Assembly: GCA_902809985.1 (NCBI GenBank)
Contig: CADDXC010000001.1
Location: 1,922,001 to 1,986,000 of the forward strand
Source: Clostridiaceae bacterium BL-3
GTDB taxonomy: Bacteria > Bacillota > Clostridia > Clostridiales > Clostridiaceae
Length of the DNA stretch: 64,000 nucleotides
Direction: 5' to 3'
Shown here: piece by piece, positions 43,286 to 53,445 of the stretch
Position numbering within the stretch: the first letter of the stretch is position 1
Layout: every line of letters begins with the position of its first letter
Notes under the pieces: generated by a model
Told to the model about the DNA's origin: nothing
The model's database searches: none
Seen by the model: the letters and a program-made list of their open reading frames with translations, nothing else
Position numbers and translations under genes: made by a program

Positions 43286-44549
43286 AAAGTCCAGGTCCCT
43301 TTTTAACTTTATTAAAATTGAGTTTTTTGCCCTTGTAAGCTTTAATAACACCATCAGCAATTAACTTATCAATTTGCTCTTCAGAATAACCATATTTTTT
43401 CATATATTCAATAGTATCATATCCAACTGGTTTATTCAGCCACAGCTCAGGATCACCTATACTCCCAAATCTAATTGGACTTGTTGGAATAACTCTATCC
43501 CCAAAAGCATCGTAATTAATATGCCTCAATATATCATTATCATAGGCCTCCTCATCCGAAATAATATCATCAATAGTAAAGCATTTCTGGTAAGGCATAT
43601 CCCATTTTTTAAATATTACTTCCCACTCATTCCAATTTTTTTTGGCAAATGCTTCTTCAAAGTATCTGATAACATCAACGTTTTTGCCATTCTTCCCCAG
43701 TGCTTCTAATGTATCCAGTTCCTTGTTGCCGATCAATTGTTCCAGGCCAAAGGCATGACACATGTCCTCAAAATATTTATTATAATTACCATAACAGATC
43801 ATAAACCAAACTCCATCTTTAGTTTGATAACAGTTATTGGACGGACATGGGACTTCTTTTCTAGACCTTGGATATTCTCTGCCAAATTGACGAGAAACTA
43901 CTGCAATCTGCATAGCCCATACGGCAGTATGATAAAGATTGACGACAACTTTATCTCCTTCTCCTGTTCTGTCTTTTCTCACCAAAGCAGCTAAAACACC
44001 GGCTGCCAGAGCAATAGCTGCATTAAAATCACCAAATGCAGATACCACATTAACAGGACTTTCGCCCTTCTGAGGAAACGCCGTAATAAGGCCTCCTCGA
44101 GCTGAATAAGATGTCGCATCAAATCCCTTTGAATCCTTTTCAGGTCCCCTTTCTCCGTAACCTCTCATTTGGCCCCAAACAACATGTGGAAATTTTTTGT
44201 GAATGGTTTCATAGTCCATGCCCAATCTTTCCAGAGCCTTATCCCTGAAACTTGTAATAAAAATATCAGCTGTCTCTATCAATTTATAAGCAAATTCTCT
44301 TCCCTCGTCAGTTTTTAAATTTACCGCCAGCCAGTTTTTATTTATACTGCTCATATCAAATGATGGATCTTCAACATCCGTTTTCAACATTCCATGGCTG
44401 GCACCCTGTGTACGCTGTTCATCTCCTGTAAACGGCTCAATTTTAATAATCTCTGCTCCCATCTCGCCAAGAATCCTTGGACATGCTGGTGCTGCCACAT
44501 AACCAGCTAACTCTATAACTTTAAGTCCTTCTAAGCCTTTCATACTCAT
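43284..44549 (-). CDS. CaiB/BaiF family (class III) CoA-transferase
   Basis: A 421-residue family III CoA-transferase: GLKVIELAGYVAAPACPRILGEMGAEIIKIEP, in pieces, GDEQR, SINKNWLAVNLKTDEGRE, and the catalytic Asp in SAFGDFNAAIA (about 172). Resembles the 2-hydroxyacid CoA-transferases (HadA/FldA type) by its AAPACPRILGE start. Moves CoA to an incoming acid from a product thioester. The last residues (KGKKLNFNKVKKGPGL) run to the deletion scar with the MFS fragment and may not be native. Confidence 0.88.
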   Translation of the reverse strand: MSMKGLEGLKVIELAGYVAAPACPRILGEMGAEIIKIEPFTGDEQRTQGASHGMLKTDVEDPSFDMSSINKNWLAVNLKTDEGREFAYKLIETADIFITSFRDKALERLGMDYETIHKKFPHVVWGQMRGYGERGPEKDSKGFDATSYSARGGLITAFPQKGESPVNVVSAFGDFNAAIALAAGVLAALVRKDRTGEGDKVVVNLYHTAVWAMQIAVVSRQFGREYPRSRKEVPCPSNNCYQTKDGVWFMICYGNYNKYFEDMCHAFGLEQLIGNKELDTLEALGKNGKNVDVIRYFEEAFAKKNWNEWEVIFKKWDMPYQKCFTIDDIISDEEAYDNDILRHINYDAFGDRVIPTSPIRFGSIGDPELWLNKPVGYDTIEYMKKYGYSEEQIDKLIADGVIKAYKGKKLNFNKVKKGPGL

Positions 44550-44577
44550 AAACCTCTCCTTTATTTAGTTTATTTTA

Positions 44578-45762
44578 TTAATCCAATTCTTTATATAGAG
44601 ATATAACTCCCTGTTCCGCCAGATCTTTTATATCTTCTTTACTAAATCCAATTTTCTCTAATATTTCTGCGGTATTTTCCCCTAATGCTGGTGGCGGAGT
44701 TGCTGATTGAAATGACACGGGAACCTCCGACATTTTTAATGGCAATGCCGTTTGCAGTATGCTCCCCACTACGGGAAAATTCACATAATCAACTATTCCA
44801 GTATCATCTTCCATCATATCTTTTACAGCTTCCGCTACATTCTTAACTGGAGCAATACAAATATCTTTACCTTTAAGCCACTCTAGCCATTCTTTTTGAG
44901 TTTTACTTGCTACCAAAGCAGATAGTTTTTCCCACTCTTCCGGAGCTTCATGGCGTCTCAAAAATTGCTTAGGTATGAGTTCCTCCATTCCTGTTTTTTC
45001 ACAAAACTCTTTCCAGAATTTAGGCTCAACCATGCCAAATGCCATCAACTTGTTATCTTTTGTTGCATAGGTATTATAGCAAAGCGCCGGATACTCAATT
45101 GTCTCCGGAGAAATTTTATTTCCCTGGAAATGAAATCTACTATACAACAAACTCAGCCACCATGAAAAAGAATCAAACATCCCTACATCTACATACTGAC
45201 CCTTCCCAGTTACTTCGCGATAAAACAAAGCTATTGAAATTCCTATGGCAGATACCATTGCAGTTGCCACATCCGCCAAATGTATGGGAGAAGGTTTACC
45301 TCCATTTAGCGATAAATATCCACTTAACGCCTGTAAATTTAAATCATGAGTGGCCTTTAAACTTGCAGGATTGCTCTGCCCGAAAGCTGATAAAGAACAA
45401 TAAATTATTTTAGGGTTAATTTTTTTTATTTCAGCATAATCAATTCCCAATCGTTTGGTAACTCCAGGCCTAAAATTTTCCACTATTATATCCGCTTTTT
45501 TCGCTAATAATTTAAAAATTCGTTTTCCACTGCTGTCTTTGAGATTAACTGTCAGACTTTTTTTATTACGACATAATGCAGAAAAATAATAACTTACACC
45601 ATTAATTTTCGGTTCATCTCCCCTGCAAAAGTCACCCTTTTTCATTTCCTCGATTTTTATTACTTCAGCTCCAAGATCTGCAAATACCTGTGTAGCATAA
45701 CCTCCCGGCAAATACCTTGTCAAATCAAGAATTTTTATTTTCGTAATTGGTTTTATACTCAT
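44578..45762 (-). CDS. CaiB/BaiF family CoA-transferase or acyl-CoA racemase-like
   Basis: About 394 residues from the ATG at 45762 (GGAGG before it). ILDLTRYLPGGYATQVFADLGAEVIKIEE, in pieces, NKKSLTVNLK, NFRPGVTKRLGIDY, THDLNLQALSGYL and the Asp in PIHLADVATAM. The DLNLQALSG and short form are closer to alpha-methylacyl-CoA racemases than to the 43284 product. Second CoA-transferase of the operon; racemase activity is possible. Confidence 0.85.
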   Translation of the reverse strand: MSIKPITKIKILDLTRYLPGGYATQVFADLGAEVIKIEEMKKGDFCRGDEPKINGVSYYFSALCRNKKSLTVNLKDSSGKRIFKLLAKKADIIVENFRPGVTKRLGIDYAEIKKINPKIIYCSLSAFGQSNPASLKATHDLNLQALSGYLSLNGGKPSPIHLADVATAMVSAIGISIALFYREVTGKGQYVDVGMFDSFSWWLSLLYSRFHFQGNKISPETIEYPALCYNTYATKDNKLMAFGMVEPKFWKEFCEKTGMEELIPKQFLRRHEAPEEWEKLSALVASKTQKEWLEWLKGKDICIAPVKNVAEAVKDMMEDDTGIVDYVNFPVVGSILQTALPLKMSEVPVSFQSATPPPALGENTAEILEKIGFSKEDIKDLAEQGVISLYKELD

Positions 45763-45850
45763 TCTACAATCCTCCAAATCTATAAAATAGTAAATTCAGT
45801 TCCAAATATCAGGAATACTGAATTTACTAATATCTTCTTTTTATAAAACG

Positions 45851-46900
45851 CTACGGTTGAAGTATAATTCTCAATCCTTTTTTCTGATCAATCAAATCAA
45901 TGCCTTTTTCAAAGTCTTTTAGAGGCATCGTATGGGTCCCAATTGCTTCTATGTTTAAACCCTGATCTATCATTTTACAAGCCTGGAGCCAATTCTTACG
46001 TTCATAAGCTCTATTTCCAATAATGCTAATTTCATTCATTGCTATTTGAGTCATCATGAGTTCACTTGGTCTTGGAGGCAATCCCGTCACACCTATTCTG
46101 CCACGCTTAGTTATCATTTGAACAGCCATTTGAATTGCAGAATTATGGCCGGTAGCATCAAATATAACATCTGCACCTTTGCTTCCAGTAAGATCTTTTA
46201 CCTTTTTCACAGCACCTTCGTCCTGTGTATTTAGGATATAATCGGCTCCTAATGTTTTGGCCATTTCCAGTCTTTCCTTGTCAGCTGAAGTTCCAGCTAC
46301 AATTACCTTTCCAACACCCATATTTTTTAAAACTAAAAGCATCAAAAGCCCAATAGCTCCTGGCCCCATGACTACAACAGAATCTCCAAATTCAGGTTTA
46401 ACTCTGTCCACAGCATGGATTGCTACACACAAGGGTTCCATCAACGCCCCTGATTTAAAGCTTACAGTATCCGGGAGCTTTATTATATTGACAGCTCTAA
46501 CAGCTACATACTGTGCAAATCCGCCATCATAGTCTGTTCCTAAAAACGGACGGTTGTCACATACTTCGATATTCCCCTCTGCACAATAACTACACTTTCC
46601 ACAATATATTATAGGATTTACAGTAACACGTTCTCCAACCTTAATTCCCTCTACTTGGCTTCCCACTTCGGCTATTACTCCAGAAAATTCATGCCCAAAA
46701 ATAGCAGGAAAACTGAGATCATAAGAACTTGCGATTGCCTCACTCCAATGATATAGAGAATGGTCTGTTCCACAGATTCCACTGGCTTTAATTCGAACTA
46801 ACACCTGATCAGGAGTGATTTGAGGAATCGGCACAGAAGCAAATTCCACACTTTTAGGTGCACCTTTAGTTTTTAAAATAGCATCCATATTACCCTTCAT
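45851..46900 (-). CDS. Zinc-dependent alcohol dehydrogenase (MDR family)
   Basis: A 349-residue medium-chain dehydrogenase: catalytic zinc site GICGTDH (Cys about 43) and GHEF (about 69-72), structural zinc Cys set CGKCSYCAEGNIEVC (about 99-113), NAD site GPGAIGLL. Like sorbitol/threonine dehydrogenases. Oxidises a secondary alcohol; in this operon likely a hydroxyl group on the carbon skeleton handled as CoA ester. Ribosome site GGAGG. Confidence 0.88.
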   Translation of the reverse strand: MKGNMDAILKTKGAPKSVEFASVPIPQITPDQVLVRIKASGICGTDHSLYHWSEAIASSYDLSFPAIFGHEFSGVIAEVGSQVEGIKVGERVTVNPIIYCGKCSYCAEGNIEVCDNRPFLGTDYDGGFAQYVAVRAVNIIKLPDTVSFKSGALMEPLCVAIHAVDRVKPEFGDSVVVMGPGAIGLLMLLVLKNMGVGKVIVAGTSADKERLEMAKTLGADYILNTQDEGAVKKVKDLTGSKGADVIFDATGHNSAIQMAVQMITKRGRIGVTGLPPRPSELMMTQIAMNEISIIGNRAYERKNWLQACKMIDQGLNIEAIGTHTMPLKDFEKGIDLIDQKKGLRIILQP

Positions 46901-46984
46901 AATAAACTTACCTCCATTTTTTATTTTATTAATTTTTATGTCTTTACTAATAACTTATCGCTTAATCAAAACAATTTTTTCGGA

Positions 46985-47794
46985 TTACTGACAACCCCAT
47001 CCACCATCCAATATCAATGTCTGCCCTGTAGTATATGATGATTGAGGAATGCAGAAATAAAGCACAGCAGCTGCCATTTCATCTACGGTTCCCATCTTGT
47101 TTAAAGGGGTTCTATCAAGAACGCTTTGTAATCTTGCTTTGTCAGCCAACAGGCCTGAAACCATATCTGTCATGACGTATCCAGGGGCTACAGCATTAAC
47201 ATTAATATTGTATGGAGCAAGATCTATAGCCAATGCAGTTGTCATGGACATTAAAGCTCCTTTTGAAGTACAATAGGGAACTATATTTGGTAAAGCCCTT
47301 ACACCTCTTTCTGATGTCATAGTGACGATTCTGCCTCCATCCTTCTTAGCCATAATCCTAGCAGCAGCCTGAGAAACAAAAAATGTTGCCCTCAGATTAG
47401 TATTAAGAACTTTGTCCCAATCTTCTGCTTTAATATCAAGGGTATTTATTCTTGGAATTGCTATACCTGAAATGTTCGCTAAGATATCAACTGTTCCAAA
47501 AGCATTACAGGCTTGTGCCATTAAATTATCTATATCTTTCTGAACCAAGATATCTGTGGCAACACTTAGGGCCTCGCCGCCAGCTTCCTCGATCTCTTCC
47601 TGAACTCCTGTCAGTTTTCCTACTCTTCGTCCTGCTAACACTACTTTTGCTCCTGCTGCAGACAATGTCAATGCAGTAGCACGTCCAATTCCTGTCCCGC
47701 CGCCAGTTATAACTGCTACCTTCCCTTTTAGAGGTTCACCATTTTTGAACCAATTTTCTGTCGTCTTATCATCCATTTTGATCAATCCTTTCAC
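46985..47794 (-). CDS. SDR-family oxidoreductase
   Basis: A 269-residue short-chain dehydrogenase: TGGGTGIG (about 29-36), catalytic Ser in MTSERG, Tyr/Lys in YCTSKGA, PGYVMTDM and the C-terminus SYTTGQTLILDGGWG. NAD(P)-dependent hydroxyl/keto conversion. The first ATG or one six codons later could be the start. Follows the MFS carrier in the operon; with the zinc dehydrogenase it gives two successive alcohol steps. Confidence 0.88.
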   Translation of the reverse strand: MKGLIKMDDKTTENWFKNGEPLKGKVAVITGGGTGIGRATALTLSAAGAKVVLAGRRVGKLTGVQEEIEEAGGEALSVATDILVQKDIDNLMAQACNAFGTVDILANISGIAIPRINTLDIKAEDWDKVLNTNLRATFFVSQAAARIMAKKDGGRIVTMTSERGVRALPNIVPYCTSKGALMSMTTALAIDLAPYNINVNAVAPGYVMTDMVSGLLADKARLQSVLDRTPLNKMGTVDEMAAAVLYFCIPQSSYTTGQTLILDGGWGCQ

Positions 47795-47849
47795 TTATAA
47801 TTTTTTATATAATTGTTACTTATTGAAATATCTAAATTTTCAAATTAAT

Positions 47850-49139
47850 TTAGATAGATACAGGGCCTTTAAACTTAGCTTTCTTTGCTTCAACCGGCTT
47901 AATTTTGGCAAATAACATTATAACTGCACCAACTACGGCAACTGCAGCACCTACAAAAAGGGCATTGTTATAACCAGCAGAATCAACTATGATACCAGTA
48001 ACAATCGGAGCTATAAGGCCTGCTGCTGTGCCAAAGAATCCATATAATCCAGAAATCATGCCAGCATTTTTCGGCGAATAAATGACAGCAGTTGAAAAGA
48101 AAGGTGCTTGAGTGATAGAAAGTAGCCCATTTGAAATAGAAAGATATATAACAGCTACAATAATATTAGTAGACAAACTTGATAATACTAATAAAATAGC
48201 AGCTCCAGCTAGCCCAATAACCTCGAACATTTTACGACCTACATTATCTCCCAGTTTTTTAGCAAATGAATCGGCTAATTTGCCGCCAAGGGGATAACAA
48301 AACATAGCCACAATATAAGGCGCTACTAAAAGCAGACCGGCTGTTTTCATTGAAAAACCACGCCCAATGGCAAAATAAGTAGGCAACCAAGTCATAAACA
48401 TAAAGAATAGATAGTTACTTGCGAAATAAGAAAGAGCAACAATCCATACAGATGGTGTTGAATAAATATCTTTGGCAACAACTTTGGCAGCATCCCCAGT
48501 AATTTCCTTGTTTACCTGGCCTGATTTAATATACTCTAATTCCGCCTTAGAAAGCCTGTGATCATCCTCAGGCCTGTCTTTACCAAACTTCAACCAAACA
48601 AATGTCCATATAGGGCCTATAAGAGCAAATATCCAAAAAACTGACTTCCAGCCAAAACTTGCCATGATAAATGGTGCAGTTAACATGGTAAGAGCAATAC
48701 CCAACGGTGTGCCAATCATAACGATGCCCTGTGCTAAACCAACTTCCTTCTGAGGCATCCATCTTGACATCAACGTACCATTAGAAGGTAGAACAGTACC
48801 TTGACCTACACCAGTTAAGGCACGAACGATGATAATCATTCCAAGTGATGCAACGAATGGCGTTAAGAAAACAAACACTGACCAGAAAAGAACACCGAAT
48901 ATTAAGACTCTGGTAGTACCAAATTTATCGGCTAACGGGCCAGATGGAAGCATTGTAAGACCATAACCTATAAAAAATGCTGTAGAAGCCAAACCAAACT
49001 GGGTAGCATTCCAACCAAATTGTTTCATAAGTACGGGTCCAACATATGAAAGACTCGATCTGCCAAGATACATAGCAGCATAAACAAAAACCATCATAAA
49101 TGCAATAAACCATCGCTTATTACCAATTTCTGAACTCAT
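47850..49139 (-). CDS. MFS transporter (organic anion type)
   Basis: About 429 residues from the ATG at 49139 (MSSEIGNKRWF); the frame opens at a GTG at 49175 but the paralogue at 57074 begins with the same GNKRW segment. Twelve helices; LGRSSLSYVGPVLMKQFGWN after helix 1, GPLADKFG loop. Two related carriers in one region suggest related substrates or uptake/export exchange. Divergent from the LysR gene at 49319. Confidence 0.85.
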   Translation of the reverse strand: MSSEIGNKRWFIAFMMVFVYAAMYLGRSSLSYVGPVLMKQFGWNATQFGLASTAFFIGYGLTMLPSGPLADKFGTTRVLIFGVLFWSVFVFLTPFVASLGMIIIVRALTGVGQGTVLPSNGTLMSRWMPQKEVGLAQGIVMIGTPLGIALTMLTAPFIMASFGWKSVFWIFALIGPIWTFVWLKFGKDRPEDDHRLSKAELEYIKSGQVNKEITGDAAKVVAKDIYSTPSVWIVALSYFASNYLFFMFMTWLPTYFAIGRGFSMKTAGLLLVAPYIVAMFCYPLGGKLADSFAKKLGDNVGRKMFEVIGLAGAAILLVLSSLSTNIIVAVIYLSISNGLLSITQAPFFSTAVIYSPKNAGMISGLYGFFGTAAGLIAPIVTGIIVDSAGYNNALFVGAAVAVVGAVIMLFAKIKPVEAKKAKFKGPVSI

Positions 49140-49318
49140 TGTCTTTTTTACTTCCTTCCTACTTAAAAATTTCACATTATTATAATAATTGAAAATATTA
49201 GCATAAATCTTGCTGAAAATTTATTAAAATGTAGAAATTATCATAATATTGTGATAAAATTTACATGAACATACTGTAAAATTTGTAAAACTAAGTATAT
49301 ACTTAAGGGGGAATATCC

Positions 49319-50203
49319 ATGAACTTAAACCAATTATATTATTTTAAAAAACTGGCTGAACTACAACATTTCACTAAAGCTGCTCAAGAGCTGTATATAA
49401 CACAACCCACTTTAAGTGGCTCCATTTCATCTTTGGAAGAAGAGCTTGGTATTAAACTTTTTGTTAAAAATGGTCGAAACGCTAAACTGACAAAGTATGG
49501 AAAACAATTCTATCATTATGTGTGTGCATCTCTAAATGAACTAGAAAAAGGAATTGATTATGTGAAAAAAGAAACTGGAAATATCGCTGGAAGTATTGAT
49601 ATAGGGTGTGTCCCAACATTATATAATTTTTTGCCCAAGGCAATTAACCGATTTTTAAAAACTCTAAATGCCAAAACAAAATTTAATATCTTCACTAATG
49701 TGACATCGGAAATTGTACAAGGTATTAAGTCCGAAAAATATGACATTGGATTTTGCTCTTTTTTGGAAAACGAACCTGATCTTGAGTTTATTCCGATTAT
49801 ATCTCAGGAATTTATTCTCATTGTAAACGTTAATCATACTTTGGCAAAAGAAAAATTCGTTAATCTCAAAGATATCCATAATTATTCTCTAATCACCTAC
49901 CGGGATAATCTATCCATTGGAAAATCCGTTAAAAAACTTTTAAAGCCCTTTGGTTTACGTGCAACATATGCTTTTGACGATGAAGTTGCCATTGGTGGGA
50001 TTATGTCTTCTACAGATAAAGTTGGCATAGTTGCACACACTCCGTATTTACTTCAATTTCATAATTTAAAGCTCATTAAGTTGGACATGCCATCCAAATT
50101 CAATGCACACATAGTATACATGTGTTATGGTAAAAAACATTATCACACCATACCTGTAAAGACATTTATAAGCTATATAATTAAAAAGGAGAAAAAGCTA
50201 TAG
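49319..50203 (+). CDS. LysR-family transcriptional regulator
   Basis: A 294-residue LTTR. HTH at about 1-60 (LYYFKKLAELQHFTKAAQELYITQPTLSGSI, in pieces) and effector domain to the end. GGGGGA ribosome site. Divergent from the MFS/SDR/CoA-transferase operon, the usual arrangement for an LTTR controlling its neighbour. Confidence 0.92.
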   Translation: MNLNQLYYFKKLAELQHFTKAAQELYITQPTLSGSISSLEEELGIKLFVKNGRNAKLTKYGKQFYHYVCASLNELEKGIDYVKKETGNIAGSIDIGCVPTLYNFLPKAINRFLKTLNAKTKFNIFTNVTSEIVQGIKSEKYDIGFCSFLENEPDLEFIPIISQEFILIVNVNHTLAKEKFVNLKDIHNYSLITYRDNLSIGKSVKKLLKPFGLRATYAFDDEVAIGGIMSSTDKVGIVAHTPYLLQFHNLKLIKLDMPSKFNAHIVYMCYGKKHYHTIPVKTFISYIIKKEKKL

Positions 50204-50205
50204 GA

Positions 50206-50733
50206 TCAGGACTGCCAATTGGCATGCATTTTTTCCAGAGGAACCTTTATCAACACACCTGCCCCCATATATGCATAGATTTCAAATCCCCTTTTACACT
50301 GAAATACACATTCCAAGCAGGGATCTTCATCACAATACGCATAGGCATCTTCATCCGCCAACGCAAATATAAAAGATGTTTTTTGGGGATTTGTCACATA
50401 CTTTATCTGTCCCCCTGTAAAAGTTTTAATATAAATCCATTTTATTGAAACATTCCTTTTTTTTATTTTCCAGAAAACTTCTACTGCATTTTCGTTGTAT
50501 CCCCCCGTTATTTTATAATCAATCAACACACACTCTGAAACTTCTGAAGGAGATTTAGCATCCAATAACTGCATTTTTTCGCCACAGCAAGTAAGGATTT
50601 TTCCTTCCCCAGCACCAAACAGCTGAAAAAGATTTTTACAATGTTTACAATAATAGAACACTATCTCTTGACACATAACTCCAGGTTTTACAGTCTCTTT
50701 AGATCTCCTTGGCCCAAATTCCTGTTCTCGCAA
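50206..50733 (-). CDS. Desulforedoxin-domain protein, divergent superoxide reductase-like
   Basis: A 175-residue protein starting at a TTG (50733) with AAGGAGG eight bases before it, inside the end of the ligase gene. Cys29, Cys32, Cys49, Cys50 form CKHC...CC as in the desulforedoxin iron site of desulfoferrodoxins. The rest roughly follows the superoxide reductase core (KWIYIKT, YAYCDEDPC), but the four catalytic His of that family are not seen. So it may be a rubredoxin-like electron carrier or scaffold and not an active reductase. Operon position after ligase and ETF suggests electron transfer. Confidence 0.65.
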   Translation of the reverse strand: MREQEFGPRRSKETVKPGVMCQEIVFYYCKHCKNLFQLFGAGEGKILTCCGEKMQLLDAKSPSEVSECVLIDYKITGGYNENAVEVFWKIKKRNVSIKWIYIKTFTGGQIKYVTNPQKTSFIFALADEDAYAYCDEDPCLECVFQCKRGFEIYAYMGAGVLIKVPLEKMHANWQS

Positions 50734-52370
50734 ACTAATTCCTCCTTATGCATACGTAATTTTAAATCTTCCCTCAATAAATTCTTTTTCACTTTTCCAC
50801 TATCAGTTCTAGGAATTTCACCTATAATTTCCAATCTTTCTGGCCAATACCTTTTGGGAATCCTTTTCTGTTTCAAGTACTTTAAAAGTTTTTTTAACGT
50901 TAAAGATCTCTGTTCTGACTTCAATACAACATAAGCACAAATCCGTTCGCCAAGCCGCTCATCAGGCATCCCTATCACTGCCTGATCCTGAATCATTGGA
51001 CACTCGACAATATAGCTGCCAATAATATTGGGATTAAGATTTTCTCCTCCCCTGATAATCATGTCTTTCTTTCTTCCTACTATTTTAATATTGCCATCTT
51101 CATCGCCGACACATAGATCGCCGCTGTAGAACCACCCTTCATCGTCCAATACTTTATCCGTAGCTTTTTTGTTATTAATATATCCTACAAATACATTGGG
51201 TCCACGAGATACTTCTTCCCCAACTGTTCCTGGAAAAACATCTTGCCTATTCTCATCTACAATACGAACTTCTACTCCCTCTACAGGTCTTCCTGAAGTA
51301 CTTCCCATCAATTCCAAAGTTTCATCTAATCTCACAAATGCATGAGGAACGCTTTCTGTAGAACCATAGACTTCACACAGTTTAACACCATATTCATAAG
51401 CTCTTCGAACCATATTCCCAGGCACTGGAGCCCCGCCACAAAGATAAAATTTTAACGAATTAAGACGCAGCCCCTCATTTTCCATATCATTTAAAATATC
51501 ATATATAAAAGGGGTTGAACCCATTGAATAAGTGCATTTTTCCGCATTCATAAGTTCAATTGCCTCTTTACTCTTAAACCTACTCTGCAAAATAACCTTT
51601 GCTCCAATAAACATAGGGGCAATAATTCCATGGTGAAATCCAGTAGCATGGTTTAACGGTGCAGGCATAAACATAACATCATCTTTAGTAAGACTTAATT
51701 CTCTGTTAAAATATCTTTCGCTAAATATTATGTTGTTATGTGTAAGCATGACCCCTTTTGTGTGCCCGGTAGTCCCTGAAGTAAAAAGAACAGCTGCAAC
51801 ATCATTACTATTGACTTTAACTTCATCTGCTAAAGTAGTATAAGTAGAAAGAATTTCTTTCAAAGTAACATTTTCACTTTTTTTCGTTTTAAGATTATCC
51901 AACAACACAACATTACTTAAACTTTTTATATATTTTTTAGCCGATATAATCGATTTTTCATAATCGGTCTTATGATACAATGTTGGACAAATAAAAATTT
52001 TACTCTCAGTAAGATTCAAAAGATAAACAACTTCTTTTTCGTCATAACACATACCAATAGGATTAATTACAGCACCTACTTTCATACATGCAACAACAAT
52101 CAGAACAAATTCACTCCATACAGGTATCTGAAAAGAAATTACATCTCCTGGCTCAATACCAACCTTAATAAAATAAGAAGCAATAACCCCCGCCTTTTCG
52201 TCTATCTCCTTATAGGTGTACCGGTATCCTCTATCATCTACAACAAATTCTCGATCCGCATAATCTTTCACAGATACATTCCAATAATCCAGAAGAGTTT
52301 TATCCCCCCAGTATCCCATTTTTTCATATATTTTTTTTCGACTGCTATTTATCTTAATTTCACCTATCAT
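50688..52370 (-). CDS. Acyl-CoA ligase (AMP-forming), CaiC-like
   Basis: A 560-residue adenylate-forming ligase: P-loop TSGTTGHTKGVMLTHNN (in about 200-216), YGSTE, YSGDLCVGDEDG, GRKKDMIIRGGENLNP, and catalytic Lys in PRTDSGKVKKN. Activates a carboxylic acid with ATP and CoA. With two CoA-transferases in the same region the ligase likely primes the first CoA ester while transferases recycle it. Downstream of EtfA by about 50 bp. Confidence 0.9.
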   Translation of the reverse strand: MIGEIKINSSRKKIYEKMGYWGDKTLLDYWNVSVKDYADREFVVDDRGYRYTYKEIDEKAGVIASYFIKVGIEPGDVISFQIPVWSEFVLIVVACMKVGAVINPIGMCYDEKEVVYLLNLTESKIFICPTLYHKTDYEKSIISAKKYIKSLSNVVLLDNLKTKKSENVTLKEILSTYTTLADEVKVNSNDVAAVLFTSGTTGHTKGVMLTHNNIIFSERYFNRELSLTKDDVMFMPAPLNHATGFHHGIIAPMFIGAKVILQSRFKSKEAIELMNAEKCTYSMGSTPFIYDILNDMENEGLRLNSLKFYLCGGAPVPGNMVRRAYEYGVKLCEVYGSTESVPHAFVRLDETLELMGSTSGRPVEGVEVRIVDENRQDVFPGTVGEEVSRGPNVFVGYINNKKATDKVLDDEGWFYSGDLCVGDEDGNIKIVGRKKDMIIRGGENLNPNIIGSYIVECPMIQDQAVIGMPDERLGERICAYVVLKSEQRSLTLKKLLKYLKQKRIPKRYWPERLEIIGEIPRTDSGKVKKNLLREDLKLRMHKEELVCENRNLGQGDLKRL

Positions 52371-52419
52371 AGCCCTTTATCTCCTTATAAGAAAGAACAC
52401 AGCTTGAAACATTCTTCAA

Positions 52420-53430
52420 TTATAGGTTTTTTATTGAACGAACTTCTTTAATTAATGCTGGAACCATTTCAAATACATCACCTACTACACCATAATCCGC
52501 TACTTCAAAAATCGGCGCAGATTCATCTTTATTAATTGCTATAATAGTATCTGAAGAACTCATTCCCGCAAGATGTTGCACTGCTCCAGAAATTCCACAT
52601 GCAATATAAACTCTTGGTGAAACAGTTTTACCAGTCTGTCCTACTTGCTTTGATTGGGGAACCCAGCCCGAATCCACAGCCGCTCTTGACGCTCCCACGG
52701 CTCCTCCCAGTAAATCGGCTAGTTCTTTAAGCATTGCAAAATTTTCCGGTCCTTTCATTCCCCTTCCACCAGACACAATATACTCCGCTTCCTCCAGTTT
52801 AACTCCAGCATCTTCCGTAGATTTAATGAAATCTATTACTTTTGTAAGAGCAGAAACTTTATCCATCCTGATATTTTCTGTAATTATTTTGCTAATATTG
52901 TTCTCCTCTTTTTCCGGTTTTTTAAAAGCACCTGGCCTTACAGTACCCATCTGAGGACGTGTGCCACTGCATAGAATCTGAGCATAGAGATTACCTCCAA
53001 AGGCAGGCCTTTCCCATACAACATTTGCATTATCCTCATCTACACTTAACGCTGTACAATCCGCAGTAAGACCTGTCCTCAGACTAACTGCAATTTTAGA
53101 TCCAAGTTCCCTTCCCCTTATAGTGGCACCTATTAAAATGGTATTTGGCCTATATTTATGACATAATTTTAAAAATGCATTTCCATAGGAATCAGAAGAA
53201 TAATTTTTATACTCTTCTCCCTGAACTACATAAATTTTATCTGCACCGTAACACTTTGCACCATCAATTGCCTTATCGACATTGCTTTCAATAACCACTG
53301 CACATAATTTCTGTTTGAGCCTATCTGCCAGTATCCTTCCCTGCCCCAAAAGTTCAAATCCAACATTTTTTGGCTGTCCTTGAAAGCATTCTATAAATAC
53401 CCATATATCTTTATATTCCTCAAAACTCAT
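52420..53430 (-). CDS. etfA: Electron transfer flavoprotein alpha subunit
   Basis: A 336-residue EtfA/FixB: N-terminal domain and the C-terminal FAD domain with [40 protein letters not shown] and [12 protein letters not shown] (in pieces). No extra ferredoxin domain at the N-terminus, unlike CarE of caffeate reduction. Pairs with EtfB and passes electrons to or from the acyl-CoA dehydrogenases in the operon. Confidence 0.93.
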   Translation of the reverse strand: MSFEEYKDIWVFIECFQGQPKNVGFELLGQGRILADRLKQKLCAVVIESNVDKAIDGAKCYGADKIYVVQGEEYKNYSSDSYGNAFLKLCHKYRPNTILIGATIRGRELGSKIAVSLRTGLTADCTALSVDEDNANVVWERPAFGGNLYAQILCSGTRPQMGTVRPGAFKKPEKEENNISKIITENIRMDKVSALTKVIDFIKSTEDAGVKLEEAEYIVSGGRGMKGPENFAMLKELADLLGGAVGASRAAVDSGWVPQSKQVGQTGKTVSPRVYIACGISGAVQHLAGMSSSDTIIAINKDESAPIFEVADYGVVGDVFEMVPALIKEVRSIKNL

Positions 53431-53445
53431 AATTAAAAATCCCCT

